Source: Vampirovibrio chlorellavorus | GTDB taxonomy: Bacteria > Cyanobacteriota > Vampirovibrionia > Vampirovibrionales > Vampirovibrionaceae | Length of the DNA: 64,000 bases | NCBI GenBank assembly: GCA_003149345.1 | Contig: QFWI01000008.1 | Span: 1-64,000, forward strand | Direction: 5' to 3' | Part shown: positions 9,301-17,680 of the stretch, one piece after another | Numbering within the stretch: position 1 is the stretch's first letter | Layout: every line of letters starts with the position of its first letter | The notes under the pieces: model-generated | Databases searched by the model: none | What the model saw: only the letters and a program-made list of their open reading frames with translations | What the model was told of the DNA's origin: nothing | Program-made: the position numbers and the translations under genes

Positions 9301-9636
9301 CTAATACTCCCCTGCCAGCATGACGGTCAGAACCCGGTTCGTCACCCGTGAGTCCACTGGATTCTCACTGTGGTGCTCCATACTTAAATCGTAGTAGTCA
9401 ATTTTCCAGAACACCCGATGACCCTGAACCGTCAGCGAACCAAAGTCATGCTCCCCGTGAGGGTCGTTATCCGGCGTGAACTCATCGAACATCCTGACTT
9501 TATATAGAATCTCGACTTGTACCTCTTCCGGCAACGCTTGAATCCCGGCGGTTTGAACGAGAACTCCACCGTTAAACGTTTTTCGAAAGGCATCATTCAG
9601 GGTGGCGATTTGGCAACTGTGCTCTGGTTGAGGCAT
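9301..9636 (-). CDS. DUF3768 family protein (element 1 copy)
   Basis: This 111-aa soluble protein of unknown function matches the DUF3768 family: a LNDAFR-FNGG opening, then ILYKVR-F-DFTPDNDPHGEHDFGS and a KIDYYD segment, ending LTVMLAGEY. The chosen ATG has AAGGAG 8 bases upstream. A longer reading to 9,684 lacks such a site. An orthologue with the same surroundings is at 21,799-22,134 in element 2. It marks the border between variable cargo and conserved backbone in both elements. DUF3768 genes are often found on plasmids and in antirestriction-like neighbourhoods, but the function here is unknown. Confidence 0.85.
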   Translation of the reverse strand: MPQPEHSCQIATLNDAFRKTFNGGVLVQTAGIQALPEEVQVEILYKVRMFDEFTPDNDPHGEHDFGSLTVQGHRVFWKIDYYDLSMEHHSENPVDSRVTNRVLTVMLAGEY

Positions 9637-9802
9637 CAGATAAGCTCCTTTTGACAACTGGCTAAAAGCGCTATTCTGGAGCAAAAGCCCTTCCTACTCC
9701 GAACAAAGCTGCCCAATGCTTACAAAAGCTTACAATGATTGACCCTCATCCCCATACACTCAATAATCCTCTGATATCACAAAGGATACAGGAGGGTTCA
9801 CG

Positions 9803-10057
9803 GTGCTGGAACGACTGACAGCGGAAGAAATCACCGATTTTATTACTCAGGTCTTGCTGGCTTATCACATGCGAGAGGCGAACCGACTGCAAGCCATCAT
9901 CGAAGAGACAGGAACAAAGAATCGTTGGCATACGCTCTGGCCTTGGTTTCAGGCGGCATCCGAGAACAACGAACATGCTCTGACACAATTCACCCAGTTC
10001 ATCATGGCGCAGTTGGACGGTGGGGACTGTGTGTTACCGGAAGGTTATGGAAGTTGA
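9803..10057 (+). CDS. Conserved element protein, ~84 aa (element 1 copy)
   Basis: It is a small acidic-helical protein beginning LERLTAEEITDF and containing LLAYHMREA-RLQAIIEETG and an ALTQFTQFIMAQL tail. It starts at GTG 9,803 with GGAGG 7 bases upstream. A close homologue (22,299-22,547) sits at the same place in element 2. It is divergently transcribed from the DUF3768 gene, with only ~165 bp between them, and converges with the gene at 10,045. No known family is recognised. Conservation across both elements, despite different cargo, argues for a backbone role. Confidence 0.75.
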   Translation: MLERLTAEEITDFITQVLLAYHMREANRLQAIIEETGTKNRWHTLWPWFQAASENNEHALTQFTQFIMAQLDGGDCVLPEGYGS

Positions 10058-10296
10058 CAGCGACTCAGCAACTTTACTCGCCGTAGTGTTCTTTCTTTGG
10101 CCGCTTGGAACATCGTCTCTAACTCGTCAGCCAAGGACGATTGGTTCTCAGCACTGGCTTTTCTGGCCCTGCTGATTAAGGCTTGAATCCCCTTCTCCGG
10201 CTTTTGCGGGTTGACCAGTTGAAACAACTCGGCCAATTTGTGCCAATAGGTTCGTTCCAACGCTGAGAGGGATTCATAAAAAGCGGTTGAACTCAC
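10045..10296 (-). CDS. Small hypothetical protein co-transcribed with XRE repressor (element 1 only)
   Basis: This 83-aa basic, helical protein starts at a GTG overlapping the stop codon of the XRE gene, so it is translationally coupled. It has no recognised domain. The residue run GIQALISRARKASAENQSS suggests an amphipathic helix. In element 2 the same slot is occupied by an unrelated 186-aa gene (22,501-23,061). It overlaps the convergent gene at 9,803 by 13 bp at the 3' end. A partner or antitoxin-like role is speculation. Confidence 0.6.
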   Translation of the reverse strand: MSSTAFYESLSALERTYWHKLAELFQLVNPQKPEKGIQALISRARKASAENQSSLADELETMFQAAKERTLRRVKLLSRCQLP

Positions 10297-10538
10297 GACT
10301 CCAGAAACGCTTCCATTTTGACCAGCAGCTCAGAGGGCTTCATTTTCAGGGTTTGGGCGACCCGGACAATGTTTCGAATCGTCAGGTTCTGCTTTCCCCG
10401 CTCAATCGAACCCATATAAGTGCGGTGAAGCCCGACTGCATCGGCAAACCCTTCTTGGCTGAAGCCTGCCTCTTTACGGAGTTCTCGGATGGCTTGGCCC
10501 AAGGCTTTAGCGTATATATCTTCAACTTCTTCTTTCAT
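10293..10538 (-). CDS. XRE-family HTH repressor (element 1)
   Basis: This 81-aa lambda-repressor-like regulator has a classic Cro/C1 HTH: AIRELRKEAGFSQEGFADAV, then LHRTYMGSIERG and LTIRNIVRVAQTLKMKPSELL. The start at 10,538 is preferred over the ATG at 10,550. The sequence CCGTATGCTCGGCTTATG is nearly identical before the homologous gene in element 2, where only the second ATG is in frame. It is read away from a structured promoter region (10,551-10,652) and likely represses both itself and the divergent genes. It is the candidate lysogeny-type switch of the element. Confidence 0.9.
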   Translation of the reverse strand: MKEEVEDIYAKALGQAIRELRKEAGFSQEGFADAVGLHRTYMGSIERGKQNLTIRNIVRVAQTLKMKPSELLVKMEAFLES

Positions 10539-10550
10539 AAAGCCGAGCAT

Positions 10551-10652
10551 ACGGCCCTGTTCGTTAAAGTGCTACAGACGATAGAATGGCACTTTATAAC
10601 TATCTTTTGTTTTATAGTGCTTACGGCTCAACCAAGACGGAAAGAAGGAATA
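10551..10652. promoter_or_regulatory. Divergent operator/promoter region controlled by XRE repressor
   Basis: This AT-rich gap lies between divergent genes. GCACTTTATAA (10,589-10,599) and TTTATAGTGC (10,611-10,620) form an imperfect inverted repeat enclosing CTATCTTTTG. The corresponding region of element 2 shares the CTTTTGTTTTATAG core but has different repeat arms, suggesting two repressors with different specificities. A TATAGT -10-like box occurs at its right side. Confidence 0.5.
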
Positions 10653-11228
10653 ATGAACTTTATCATTTTATTTGTAATCATTGGGGCGATTATCATCGGC
10701 CTGAATCAGCTTGAAAAGCAACGGAAAGCAAAAAAGAATCAGTCTAACGATATAGAGGGTAGCCCTGATACAAATATTCTTGGCCAGCCAAGGAAAAGCG
10801 AGCAGTGGGTTAAAGATCAACTTCGTATTTACGATCTTGCGCTTCAGCTCGAAGAGCAAGAGAAACAGAAAAATCCTGAGTACATTGGGCGTATAGGGAA
10901 GCTTATTGACTTTCATCCCCTTAACCCTCGATTTGCTTTGGTCGAGGAAGTCTTAAAGGAGGGGATAGGCGGTAAGCCCTATATCACTGAGTATTGTGTT
11001 GATTGCTTACTGGTTGAAAATTTCGTCGTACAGGGAGGGTTCATTCTTTTTCATTATGCAGGGACAGAAACAAAACAGGATGGGGATAAATTGGATCTTG
11101 GAATTGCCGTATCAGCCTTTGATAAAAACAGGAATAGCACAATGCGGCAAGTCTGGAGCGAGCTGTACCGAGAAGCCAAAATCGCTCAAAACGAGGCGCT
11201 GATAAAGAGTATATCGGAGTCGCTATAA
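10653..11228 (+). CDS. Membrane-anchored hypothetical protein (element 1 cargo/morphology gene)
   Basis: This 191-aa protein has an N-terminal transmembrane helix (IILFVIIGAIIIGLNQL, residues 3-19), a lysine-rich charged stretch, and a soluble C-terminal domain. The domain contains DFHPLNPRFALVEEVLKEG and an alpha-beta pattern with GGFILFHYAGTET. The start at 10,653 is preceded by GAAGGAA. Reading further upstream would run through the XRE operator and gene and is not supported. I do not recognise a family. It is the first gene right of the operator, so it should be under XRE control. Element 2 has a different membrane protein in the equivalent interval. Confidence 0.7.
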   Translation: MNFIILFVIIGAIIIGLNQLEKQRKAKKNQSNDIEGSPDTNILGQPRKSEQWVKDQLRIYDLALQLEEQEKQKNPEYIGRIGKLIDFHPLNPRFALVEEVLKEGIGGKPYITEYCVDCLLVENFVVQGGFILFHYAGTETKQDGDKLDLGIAVSAFDKNRNSTMRQVWSELYREAKIAQNEALIKSISESL

Positions 11229-11289
11229 TCTGTTTATTTCAGGCTTCTAACTCCTGCTTAATATCGTCACCAACCATAGGTTTTTTATC

Positions 11290-11808
11290 ATGGTCAAAAA
11301 ATTAATTCCAACCGCAATCACTTTCTGCTTGTTGAGCGCCGCTATCCCGGCTCACAGTCTGGCGGAGGAGCCAGAAACCTCGCCTGCGAATCAGCCCGAA
11401 ACAGTACAAGCAAAACCACCCCAGTGGTCTGAACTGTGTTCCAATCCCTACTGCCATCTGTCACGAATTGAGATTCCAGAAGCTAAGCCCTATCCAAGCG
11501 ATGGTTCCGCTGTGCTGGCAGCTTTTGTCCCGGTTCTTATGCCTGCCTGGTATGCGAAAAAAAGAGAAGCCATCAAGAGTCAATGGGATATCCGTCGAGC
11601 GCTGAACCGGAATTACTGGGTGCAACGGCGAGAGGACTTTGATCGGGAAGTCGTCCAATGCCAGCAAATGAAGGACAACGATAAACTGGTGGACTGTTAC
11701 ATGAACGTGCGCCAGATTGAAAACAACAAGAACCAGGCGCATCGTCAGGAGCTGCTCATGATGGAACAGAGGGATGCTTTGTATGGCCTCCAATTCCATA
11801 TTCACTAG
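11290..11808 (+). CDS. Exported hypothetical protein
   Basis: This 172-aa protein has a typical Sec signal peptide (MVKKLIPTAITFCLLSAAIPAHS, likely cut near SLAEE). The mature part starts with a Pro/Glu-rich linker and contains four cysteines (CSNPYC, then VVQCQQ and VDCYM) that could form disulphides in the periplasm, plus basic/aromatic helices. It follows the membrane protein gene by 61 bp in the same direction. In element 2 a shorter exported protein (23,489-23,779) lies in the same interval and shares the RR-x-AEKYYW/NYWVQRRED-like region only loosely. Function is unknown. Confidence 0.7.
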   Translation: MVKKLIPTAITFCLLSAAIPAHSLAEEPETSPANQPETVQAKPPQWSELCSNPYCHLSRIEIPEAKPYPSDGSAVLAAFVPVLMPAWYAKKREAIKSQWDIRRALNRNYWVQRREDFDREVVQCQQMKDNDKLVDCYMNVRQIENNKNQAHRQELLMMEQRDALYGLQFHIH

Positions 11809-11850
11809 ACGATGACAAAATATCGATTGATTTTAACCCCCTGGCGCTCG

Positions 11851-12207
11851 TCCAGTGGTCCCTGTGGTAACGGAGAATAAACGCAAACCATACCCCCTAT
11901 GGTTGACTATGCGCTCATTTAAATACTCATTTTATTTGGGACCATAACCGCCTTGCGCACTCACAGTGGCAACTCGCTGCTCGCTACTGGATACTCGGTT
12001 CCGTTAACTTTTGTCAGATTTTAATATATCTATCTCGCACCCGCTATACTTCGCTGTCAGTGAGAGTAGCGACTTTCGCTGGTTCACGGGGGATGGTTCG
12101 TGGAGGATGGACGATTGCTTATTGTCAAAGCACAAGGGAAGCGGTTAAGCTTCCCTGTGTGAGTATTCGGTTGTCGATGGTCTAATGGCCAGGGTTTTCA
12201 GTCAGTG
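11851..12207. repeat. 357-bp near-identical non-coding block (copy in element 1)
   Basis: It matches 24,484-24,840 at 355 of 357 positions by eye; the only visible change is GGCCAGGG versus GGTGAGGG near the end. Flanking genes are only moderately similar or unrelated. It contains hairpins AACCATA-CCCCC-TATGGTT and GGGAAGC-GGTTAA-GCTTCCC, and crossing pairings GGTCCC/GGGACC with TAACGGA/TCCGTTA that would make a pseudoknot if transcribed. No conserved reading frame is apparent. It could be a packaging or transfer site, part of the origin, or a structured RNA. Confidence 0.85.
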
Positions 12208-12239
12208 CGCCCTTTTGAGTTTTCTGAGGTTCAAGGATT

Positions 12240-12352
12240 AACCTTAATAGCCTTAATAACCTTTTCGAAAATAGAATTTTATAAAAATTATTTTTAAATA
12301 ATAAATTTTTCAATTTTCAAAAGTAAAAAAGGTTATTAAGGCTATTAAGGTT
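12240..12352. other. Candidate replication origin of element 1 (iterons around AT-rich tract)
   Basis: Two direct copies of CCTTAATA(G/A) at 12,242-12,259 are mirrored by two inverted copies ending at 12,352, forming a perfect 26-bp inverted repeat (12,240-12,265 with 12,327-12,352). Between them lie ~61 bases of almost pure A/T. It sits directly 3' of the primase-helicase gene, as SaPI-type origins do. A giant cruciform or attenuator is the alternative reading. Confidence 0.6.
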
Positions 12353-12358
12353 GAAAAC

Positions 12359-12379
12359 GCCCCGGCAAGAAACCGGGGC
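12359..12379 (-). terminator. Intrinsic terminator of primase operon
   Basis: A 7-bp GC-only stem GCCCCGG/CCGGGGC with a 7-base loop is followed on the minus strand by GTTTTC. It lies 16 bp after the primase stop codon. Confidence 0.7.
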
Positions 12380-12394
12380 ATTGTCGTCTCCATT

Positions 12395-14698
12395 TTAGTA
12401 CACTTCTTCAGGAGGCGTGTGTTTGCCGGTCACGGACTGGAGGCGGTACATCGCTCGTCCGTTCTGGCCACGAGCCAGAGGAACAATCTTTAGTCCGCTG
12501 AATACCCGCTTTTTGACCTGGCTGACTTTCATGCCGAGCGAAGTATTACGGTCATCCGATGGCAGGTAATCATTGATGAATTCCTCATCCAGCACCCCGT
12601 TGAGCAACATGCCGACACTGATTGCTCTTTCACCATATGCGGCGTACCAGGCCTTCACGATGTGGTTCCAGAAGAAGGAATCATCATCCTGATTCAGGAA
12701 TTCATCGGTTCGGTTTTCGAGGAAGCCCTCAATGCCTGCGGCATCCAGAATTCCGCCAATCACACTAGAGTAGGACTCATAGCTGCCAAAAGCCTGTTTG
12801 CCCTTGGGTTGGCCTGAAGCATACCAGTGACGAACCAGAATAAGGCAAGCCCGGATCAACGATTCTCGCTGTTGCTGAACCCATTCCATCAGGTTGGGAT
12901 GCTTGAAACCTGTACGGGTTGAAGGACTTTCATCCGTGGGATCCAGTTCCACCAGTACGAGTCGTCTTGCCAGTTCACCGCTGAAATTAACATTGTTACC
13001 AGTGGCTAGCCACAGAGCACTCACATCCACACTTTTCATGGTGCTGACACCCAAAATCCGATCATTCCAGACGCCAGTAGTGAGAGCAATTGCTAGTGAG
13101 TGGGAGTGTACTTTTGGGGGCAAGTTATCCAGGAACATATACGGAGAGAGGGCAAACAATTGTGAGGAGATGCGCTTTCTGGTTTCCGCATCATTTTCCC
13201 CAATCGTCATTGCCGATGGCTCCTTGCCAAACAGGATAGTGCCAATTGCCTTCACCAACAACGATTTTCCGGTACCTGCCACAGGTGCCTGAATGAAGTG
13301 CAAAGGATAAGGCGGCTGGATTATCTCACAGCAGAACAATTGCAGCATAGCCGCTATTGCGTTGGCTCGGGAGGCTTGATCCGAAAAAGGAAAGTCCACC
13401 AACAACTCATTTTGTAGCAGATCAATGGCCCAACGCAGATCTTCAGTGGAAGGCTTAGCAGGCACATCAAGGCGGTAAGAGGGAGGTACCGTGATAATCC
13501 GTTCCGCACCGGGATGGTAACCATTCGTAGCCAGCAGTTGGCCCTGTTTGTCGATTATTGGCCAAGGGCTAATGCTTTTGAGATTTCTAAAATCTGCCAG
13601 GTTTATATTAGTGAGTAGCAGTTTAATCAGCTTTTCTGGTGGATCACTGGGAGCAAGATTCTTATACCGACTTGTGTACCAGTTATTGTGCCGAACCAGT
13701 TCAGACATCATCAGATCATTGGTCATTAGTCGACTCAGAGGTTCACTCCCAGCCTGATACACTTGCACCAGTGTGTTATGGTTGCGATATAAGGTTTCAC
13801 TTTGCTGGTTCCGCTTGGCCAACGCTGAGGCGACCATGTCTGCAACTTCTCGGAGTTGGTCTTGGCCCAGAAAGATATTCCGCCGTCCTTCAGCGTCATA
13901 GGCGGGTAGATCCGGCTCATAGCTGGTAATGCTCTTGTGTACTTGCCGCAGCTCTTTCTCGCCTACCGGCGGCTTGCATCGCTGTTCGTTTGCTTTTTCC
14001 AAGGCTTCCCAAACTTCATCTTCGGTTCGTCCTCGATTCCATAAGCCAATACCGAATTCGAAAAGGCCGCTATTACGCTCTCCTTCCTCCAAGATAGCCA
14101 TTGAGCTTTTGGTTTTCTTTTGCTCCTTGGCTTCTCTAAAGGCACTGAGCAGATAGCCGGGGGCTTCGGCAAAACCAGCTTGTGCAGGGGTTACCAGGAA
14201 CTCGCAGATACCACCTGATTTGTGTTTGCTGTTGGGGGCAACCACATAGCCACCATCATTTCGGGTATCCAGTCCCGGCAAAAATTTCACCGAGTTAGTA
14301 ATCTCCTTTTTATAAGTGAAGTAGTAATGGGTACCACCGCTACCCGTTTTAACCATCGTGGTTTCTGGCAAAGGGCCGTGTTTTTCCTCCAGTTGTTGGA
14401 TGGATTCTTTTCCTACTTCACCATCCACATCCAGAACCGTTAGAGTGGAAGCATGTCCGGTGGCAATCCCTACATTGGCATTTAGGTATTTCTTAGACCA
14501 GTTGGTAATCTTGATAGTGTCAGTCGTGGCTAATTTCTGCCAATTGGCAAAAACCGGGTGTTTTCCCTTGCTTTTCTCATCGCATTCAAGGCCTTCTTTG
14601 CAAGTGCAAGAGCCATCCTCATTAATTCCGTGTAAAGGGAATACGTTGAGACTCAGTTTGGCCAGGTGCAAGGCAGATTCCAAAAATGTAGTAGTCAT
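12395..14698 (-). CDS. Primase-polymerase/helicase replication initiator (element 1)
   Basis: This 767-aa replication protein has an N-terminal archaeo-eukaryotic primase/polymerase domain (prim-pol): VLDVDG (88-93, metal-binding DxD), GTHYYF (His 124) and NDGGYVVAPNS. A PriCT-like linker (about 210-255) follows, then a superfamily 3-like helicase with Walker A APVAGTGKS near residue 474 and FLDNLP as Walker B. The C-terminal winged-helix part would bind the iterons just downstream. It is translated from the same mRNA as the AlpA-like gene (gap of one base). The primase in element 2 belongs to a different family branch, so the two replicons differ. Confidence 0.88.
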   Translation of the reverse strand: MTTTFLESALHLAKLSLNVFPLHGINEDGSCTCKEGLECDEKSKGKHPVFANWQKLATTDTIKITNWSKKYLNANVGIATGHASTLTVLDVDGEVGKESIQQLEEKHGPLPETTMVKTGSGGTHYYFTYKKEITNSVKFLPGLDTRNDGGYVVAPNSKHKSGGICEFLVTPAQAGFAEAPGYLLSAFREAKEQKKTKSSMAILEEGERNSGLFEFGIGLWNRGRTEDEVWEALEKANEQRCKPPVGEKELRQVHKSITSYEPDLPAYDAEGRRNIFLGQDQLREVADMVASALAKRNQQSETLYRNHNTLVQVYQAGSEPLSRLMTNDLMMSELVRHNNWYTSRYKNLAPSDPPEKLIKLLLTNINLADFRNLKSISPWPIIDKQGQLLATNGYHPGAERIITVPPSYRLDVPAKPSTEDLRWAIDLLQNELLVDFPFSDQASRANAIAAMLQLFCCEIIQPPYPLHFIQAPVAGTGKSLLVKAIGTILFGKEPSAMTIGENDAETRKRISSQLFALSPYMFLDNLPPKVHSHSLAIALTTGVWNDRILGVSTMKSVDVSALWLATGNNVNFSGELARRLVLVELDPTDESPSTRTGFKHPNLMEWVQQQRESLIRACLILVRHWYASGQPKGKQAFGSYESYSSVIGGILDAAGIEGFLENRTDEFLNQDDDSFFWNHIVKAWYAAYGERAISVGMLLNGVLDEEFINDYLPSDDRNTSLGMKVSQVKKRVFSGLKIVPLARGQNGRAMYRLQSVTGKHTPPEEVY

Positions 14699-14699
14699 A

Positions 14700-14960
14700 T
14701 TAATTGTCCTTCTCTGTGTTCATTTGATTCTTTTTAAAGTAGGCTTCCGTGGTACTGGAGCAGCGGCCAGAACGGTTAATCCAGGCATCCAGATCGTTTT
14801 GGAAGTAGAAGATTCGGTTACCAGTCGGCTTGACGAACCGAGGGCCTTGACCTGTTGTTCTCCAGGTGGCCATTGTCTTGACGGAAACACCCAGGTAGAG
14901 GGATGCATTTTTTGTATCCATCCGACCATCCGGGTATGTGTGGAGTAGGGGTTGTGTCAT
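14700..14960 (-). CDS. AlpA/excisionase-like HTH protein (element 1)
   Basis: This 86-aa DNA-binding protein has a MerR-like winged helix: DTKNASLYLGVSVKTMATWR, then GPRFVKPTGNRIFYFQNDLDAWI, the standard AlpA/HTH_17 layout. Such proteins bend DNA for excision or activate satellite genes. It begins with AAAGGA upstream and ends one base before the primase start. It is divergent from the Cys/His-rich gene at 15,138, with a ~180-bp regulatory gap. An 81-aa homologue occupies the same position in element 2 (27,363-27,608). Confidence 0.85.
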   Translation of the reverse strand: MTQPLLHTYPDGRMDTKNASLYLGVSVKTMATWRTTGQGPRFVKPTGNRIFYFQNDLDAWINRSGRCSSTTEAYFKKNQMNTEKDN

Positions 14961-15137
14961 CAGGGGTTCCTTTCGCTTGATGAATGTTTTCTAACCAAGT
15001 CCTTTCGGTTGAAAGGCTATGTAGGAAAGAATACAAAATCTGGAATGAGGTTAGCCTAGCATGCATGATGAATGTATTTTTAGATTCGTTTGTGTTTAGA
15101 ATGGCACTACTTACTGTGTCCAAAGAAAGGCTGATGA

Positions 15138-15998
15138 ATGACCTACGATTTCAGCTACTTATCCCAACCTTTTTATGAGTTTTATGATGCAAAGCAGATG
15201 CATCATGGAGACAGCTTTATCGCTACTGAAGCCCCCATTGAGTACCAGCTATCCGAACATGGGGCGCTTTTTAAAAAAATTGGAATCACTCAAGACGAAT
15301 TTGAAACCCGTTTTTTAAAGGGTTATTACGACTTGATTACAAAGGGGGAATATACTGAAGATGTTTTATCGGAAATCATTCAAATTCTGTCTGCTATTGT
15401 AGGAAAGTCGTTAATCTTTCATCACAAATTACCTCTGGAGCCATTTTCGTTATCTTTAAGTCGAGAAAAAGATCAGTTCGCTAATGCGCTGGATTGGACT
15501 TATGTTCAAATTCGGGAATTGAATTTGAATGGACTTGATTTGAGCCTGATAGACCCATTTGTAGAGGAAGATGAGCCGATTTTCCAGTGCCATTTCTGTG
15601 GGTGTCTGGATGAGGATGTGGGTAATCGTAAATTCAATAAAAAGCGTAAGTATTGCCATGCTAAAAACTGTAAGGAAAAAAAGTCGGTGAACCCTGAACA
15701 CCATCTGGATTGTTGTTACGGGAAATGGGCAGGCAAGAAAAAAAGCTTAATCCAAACCTTGAAACGGCACTATAAAGGACGACAAAAAGGAATTGATGCT
15801 TTTAATAAATTTTGCGAAGAACGCTATCAAGAAAACTTGAAACGAATAATGCCCGTTCGCACTAATAGTAGTTTAAAACGAGAAATAATAAGTTTTGCAC
15901 CATCAATGAGCTTTGAAGAAAGAGCAAAGTGTCAAAGATACTTGAATAACTGTACTAATCCAGAATTATTAAATTATCTTCAAAAAGTAAAAAGGTAA
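15138..15998 (+). CDS. Cys/His-rich element protein upstream of integrase (element 1 copy)
   Basis: This 286-aa protein begins TYDFSYLS and has a probable zinc-binding segment near residues 153-195: CHFCGC, YCHAKNC, HHLDCCYGKW. The basic C-terminus (RHYKGRQKG, KKKSLIQTLKR) suggests nucleic-acid binding. The element 2 homologue (27,780-28,523) keeps all these cysteines and the ALDWT motif but lacks the last ~40 residues. It ends 4 bp before the integrase start, so the two are co-transcribed. No known family is recognised. A recombination directionality or regulatory factor is plausible. Confidence 0.75.
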   Translation: MTYDFSYLSQPFYEFYDAKQMHHGDSFIATEAPIEYQLSEHGALFKKIGITQDEFETRFLKGYYDLITKGEYTEDVLSEIIQILSAIVGKSLIFHHKLPLEPFSLSLSREKDQFANALDWTYVQIRELNLNGLDLSLIDPFVEEDEPIFQCHFCGCLDEDVGNRKFNKKRKYCHAKNCKEKKSVNPEHHLDCCYGKWAGKKKSLIQTLKRHYKGRQKGIDAFNKFCEERYQENLKRIMPVRTNSSLKREIISFAPSMSFEERAKCQRYLNNCTNPELLNYLQKVKR

Positions 15999-16002
15999 AA
16001 TT

Positions 16003-17139
16003 ATGTCTAAAAAATTCAACAAACTGACCCGAGAGGCAATGAAAGCCCTGTCATTGGGTCAATATATCTGCGAGCATAACATCAAATACGCCAAGCAAGC
16101 CAATGGCGACGGTACCTTTGAAATATACGGCACCGTGGATGGGACTCGCATCAAGCGCACCATTGGGCGGGAATCAGAAGGCGTCACCCGGCAAACAGCG
16201 GAATTGGCTTGGGAGCAACTGAAAACCCACGCCCGTGAACAACGGCTCAACCTCCCCAAAGGCCGCAAGCTGCATATGCGCTTTCAGGAAGCCGCCAAGC
16301 TCTACCTGGAACGGTGCGATCATACCCGCAGCCACCATGATAAAGTTCAACGAGTGAGGGATCATCTGCTTCCGTTTTTTAAAGATAAAGCGCTTACGCA
16401 AATTACGACTTTTGACGGCGAGCAGTACAAGCGACAACGGTTGGAAGCAGGAGCCGCATCCGGCACCATCAACCGGGAATTGGCCATCTTATCCCATATC
16501 TTAAATAAAGCGATTGAATGGGGCTGGATTGAAAAGCGTTCCTGCAAGCTCAAGAAGCTCAAAGAGGACAGCGGACGGATTACCTATTTGACTGTGGAAC
16601 AAGCCAACCGGCTGGTTGAGGCGGCCAAGGCGGATGTGCATCCTTACATCTACGCCATCATCCTGATTGCGCTGGAAACGGCTATGCGACGCTCGGAAGT
16701 GCTGTCCATTCGCTTGAAGCACATTGATCTGAACCGGCGCATGATCTACATCCCCGAGGCCAAGGCAGGCAGCCGGGAGCAGCCGATTACCGAGCATCTG
16801 GCCGGTTTCCTGAGCCAGTTCATGCAAGGCATTCCCCACGATCAGCCGTTTCTCTTCCCTCAGCCCAAGTCCAAGACCGGTCATATGGTGGAGCTTTTCA
16901 AACCCTTCAAGCGAGTGGTCAAGGCTGCTGGCCTTGATCCCGAAGAGATTGTCTTTCACTCCCTGCGCCATACGGCCATTACGCACCTCGTACAAGCAGG
17001 CGTCGATTTGGTCACGGTGAAGCGCATTTCAGGCCACAAGACCTTGCAGATGGTCGAGCGTTACGCCCACCAGAATGGCCAGCATATCCAGGCGGCGATG
17101 GACAAGTTGCAGAGCCGCTATAACCTGAGTTCCCAATAA
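16003..17139 (+). CDS. Tyrosine-family site-specific integrase (element 1)
   Basis: This 378-aa phage-type integrase catalyses integration and excision at the tRNA-Phe att site. Catalytic residues are R229 in ETAMRRSEVL, H319-x-x-R322 in FHSLRHTAITH, H345 in SGHKT and nucleophile Y354 in VERYAH. A central SAM-like core-binding domain lies at about 95-175. The N-terminal arm-binding part includes DGTFEIYGTVDGTRIKRTIGRESEG. It is nearly identical in protein sequence to the integrase of element 2, though DNA identity is clearly lower (many synonymous changes). The att copy begins 167 bp after its stop. Confidence 0.96.
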   Translation: MSKKFNKLTREAMKALSLGQYICEHNIKYAKQANGDGTFEIYGTVDGTRIKRTIGRESEGVTRQTAELAWEQLKTHAREQRLNLPKGRKLHMRFQEAAKLYLERCDHTRSHHDKVQRVRDHLLPFFKDKALTQITTFDGEQYKRQRLEAGAASGTINRELAILSHILNKAIEWGWIEKRSCKLKKLKEDSGRITYLTVEQANRLVEAAKADVHPYIYAIILIALETAMRRSEVLSIRLKHIDLNRRMIYIPEAKAGSREQPITEHLAGFLSQFMQGIPHDQPFLFPQPKSKTGHMVELFKPFKRVVKAAGLDPEEIVFHSLRHTAITHLVQAGVDLVTVKRISGHKTLQMVERYAHQNGQHIQAAMDKLQSRYNLSSQ

Positions 17140-17220
17140 ATCCCTGCACGTCTTGTGCGTTCTCTGTATATCACTTGCCCCTGAAAACCCTTTGATTCCC
17201 GGCACTTCCCAGCAAGACTG

Positions 17221-17240
17221 CACCAAAGCGACACCTTGAC
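17221..17240 (+). repeat. Putative integrase arm-type site (CACCAAAGCGACAC)
   Basis: CACCAAA(G/C)CGACAC(C/T)T(T/C)GACC appears here, at 17,487-17,506 and at 29,743-29,762. It flanks the att core at similar distances, as arm-binding sites of tyrosine integrases do. Confidence 0.45.
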
Positions 17241-17306
17241 CCAAAACTGCACTCATTTCCTAAAAACTCAAAAACCCCGAAACACTGTCCAGGGTTTAAA
17301 AGAAGG

Positions 17307-17351
17307 TGGTGCCACCTCGCAGAATTGAACTGCGGACACGCGGATTTTCAG
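17307..17351 (-). other. Attachment site between elements (partial tRNA-Phe copy)
   Basis: 45 bp are identical to the 3' part of tRNA-Phe including CCA (29,829-29,873), covering acceptor 3' strand, T-arm and anticodon-arm 3' half. The tRNA 5' half is absent, so this is not a functional tRNA. It marks the right end of element 1 and the left end of element 2. Confidence 0.92.
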
Positions 17352-17670
17352 AACCTACCCGGTGAGAGGCTCTCCGAGGCTTAAGGCATCCGAAAGGTTC
17401 TTTAGGATTCCATTGCGGGTACTTGGTCATTGTCTTCTGAAGTCCCGCTAAAGGTCAAAGCGCCTTATCGTTTCCAAGTACGATTACACCAAACCGACAC
17501 CTCGACCACCTTGATGTTCTCATCGTGTCTCTGGGAATTAGGTACCCCAGGGGGGCCTTTCCGCCTTTCGGATAGAGTGAGCCAAGCCCGTCGTTAGACT
17601 TGGGAAGTCTTTGGGGTAAGGCTGGAAAGTGGTGTATATAACTGGCCTTTAGAAGCTCAAGCTGGTACTA
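17352..17670. other. Structured non-coding left end of element 2
   Basis: This 320-bp stretch has no gene. It has a bulged hairpin GCGGG-ACTT/AAGT-CCCGC (about 17,416-17,456), a second arm-type site (17,487-17,506), a CCAAG/CTTGG stem (about 17,582-17,603) and runs of G. It may hold excision or packaging signals; nothing else is recognised. Confidence 0.4.
17487..17506 (+). repeat. Putative integrase arm-type site (second copy)
   Basis: CACCAAACCGACACCTCGACC matches the sites at 17,221 and 29,743 at all but two or three positions, and lies on the element 2 side of the att core. Confidence 0.45.
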
Positions 17671-17680
17671 TATAGTGATT

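Larger units (their letters stand above)
1..17306 (+). mobile_element. Satellite-like integrative element 1 (left end outside window)
   Basis: Integrase, AlpA-like protein, primase-helicase, XRE regulator and cargo are collinear with element 2. The right boundary is the partial tRNA-Phe copy beginning at 17,307, just past the integrase. I found no further copy of the tRNA 3' sequence between 1 and 17,306, so the left junction is probably upstream of the window. Cargo is a restriction-modification operon with a retron reverse transcriptase plus a SIR2-Argonaute. No virion or conjugation genes are seen. Calling it a phage satellite is inference from size, layout and the lack of structural genes. 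Confidence 0.7.

Noticed and set aside
10287..10652. N-terminal extension of the membrane protein at 10,653
   Set aside because: It would run antisense through the XRE gene and across the operator; the conserved start with GAAGGAA is at 10,653.
12240..12352. Simple rho-independent terminator
   Set aside because: The 61-base A/T loop and paired direct repeats within each arm fit an iteron origin better; a separate compact terminator lies at 12,359.
17307..17351. Second tRNA-Phe gene
   Set aside because: Only the 3' part is present; D-arm and 5' acceptor strand are missing, so it is an att copy.
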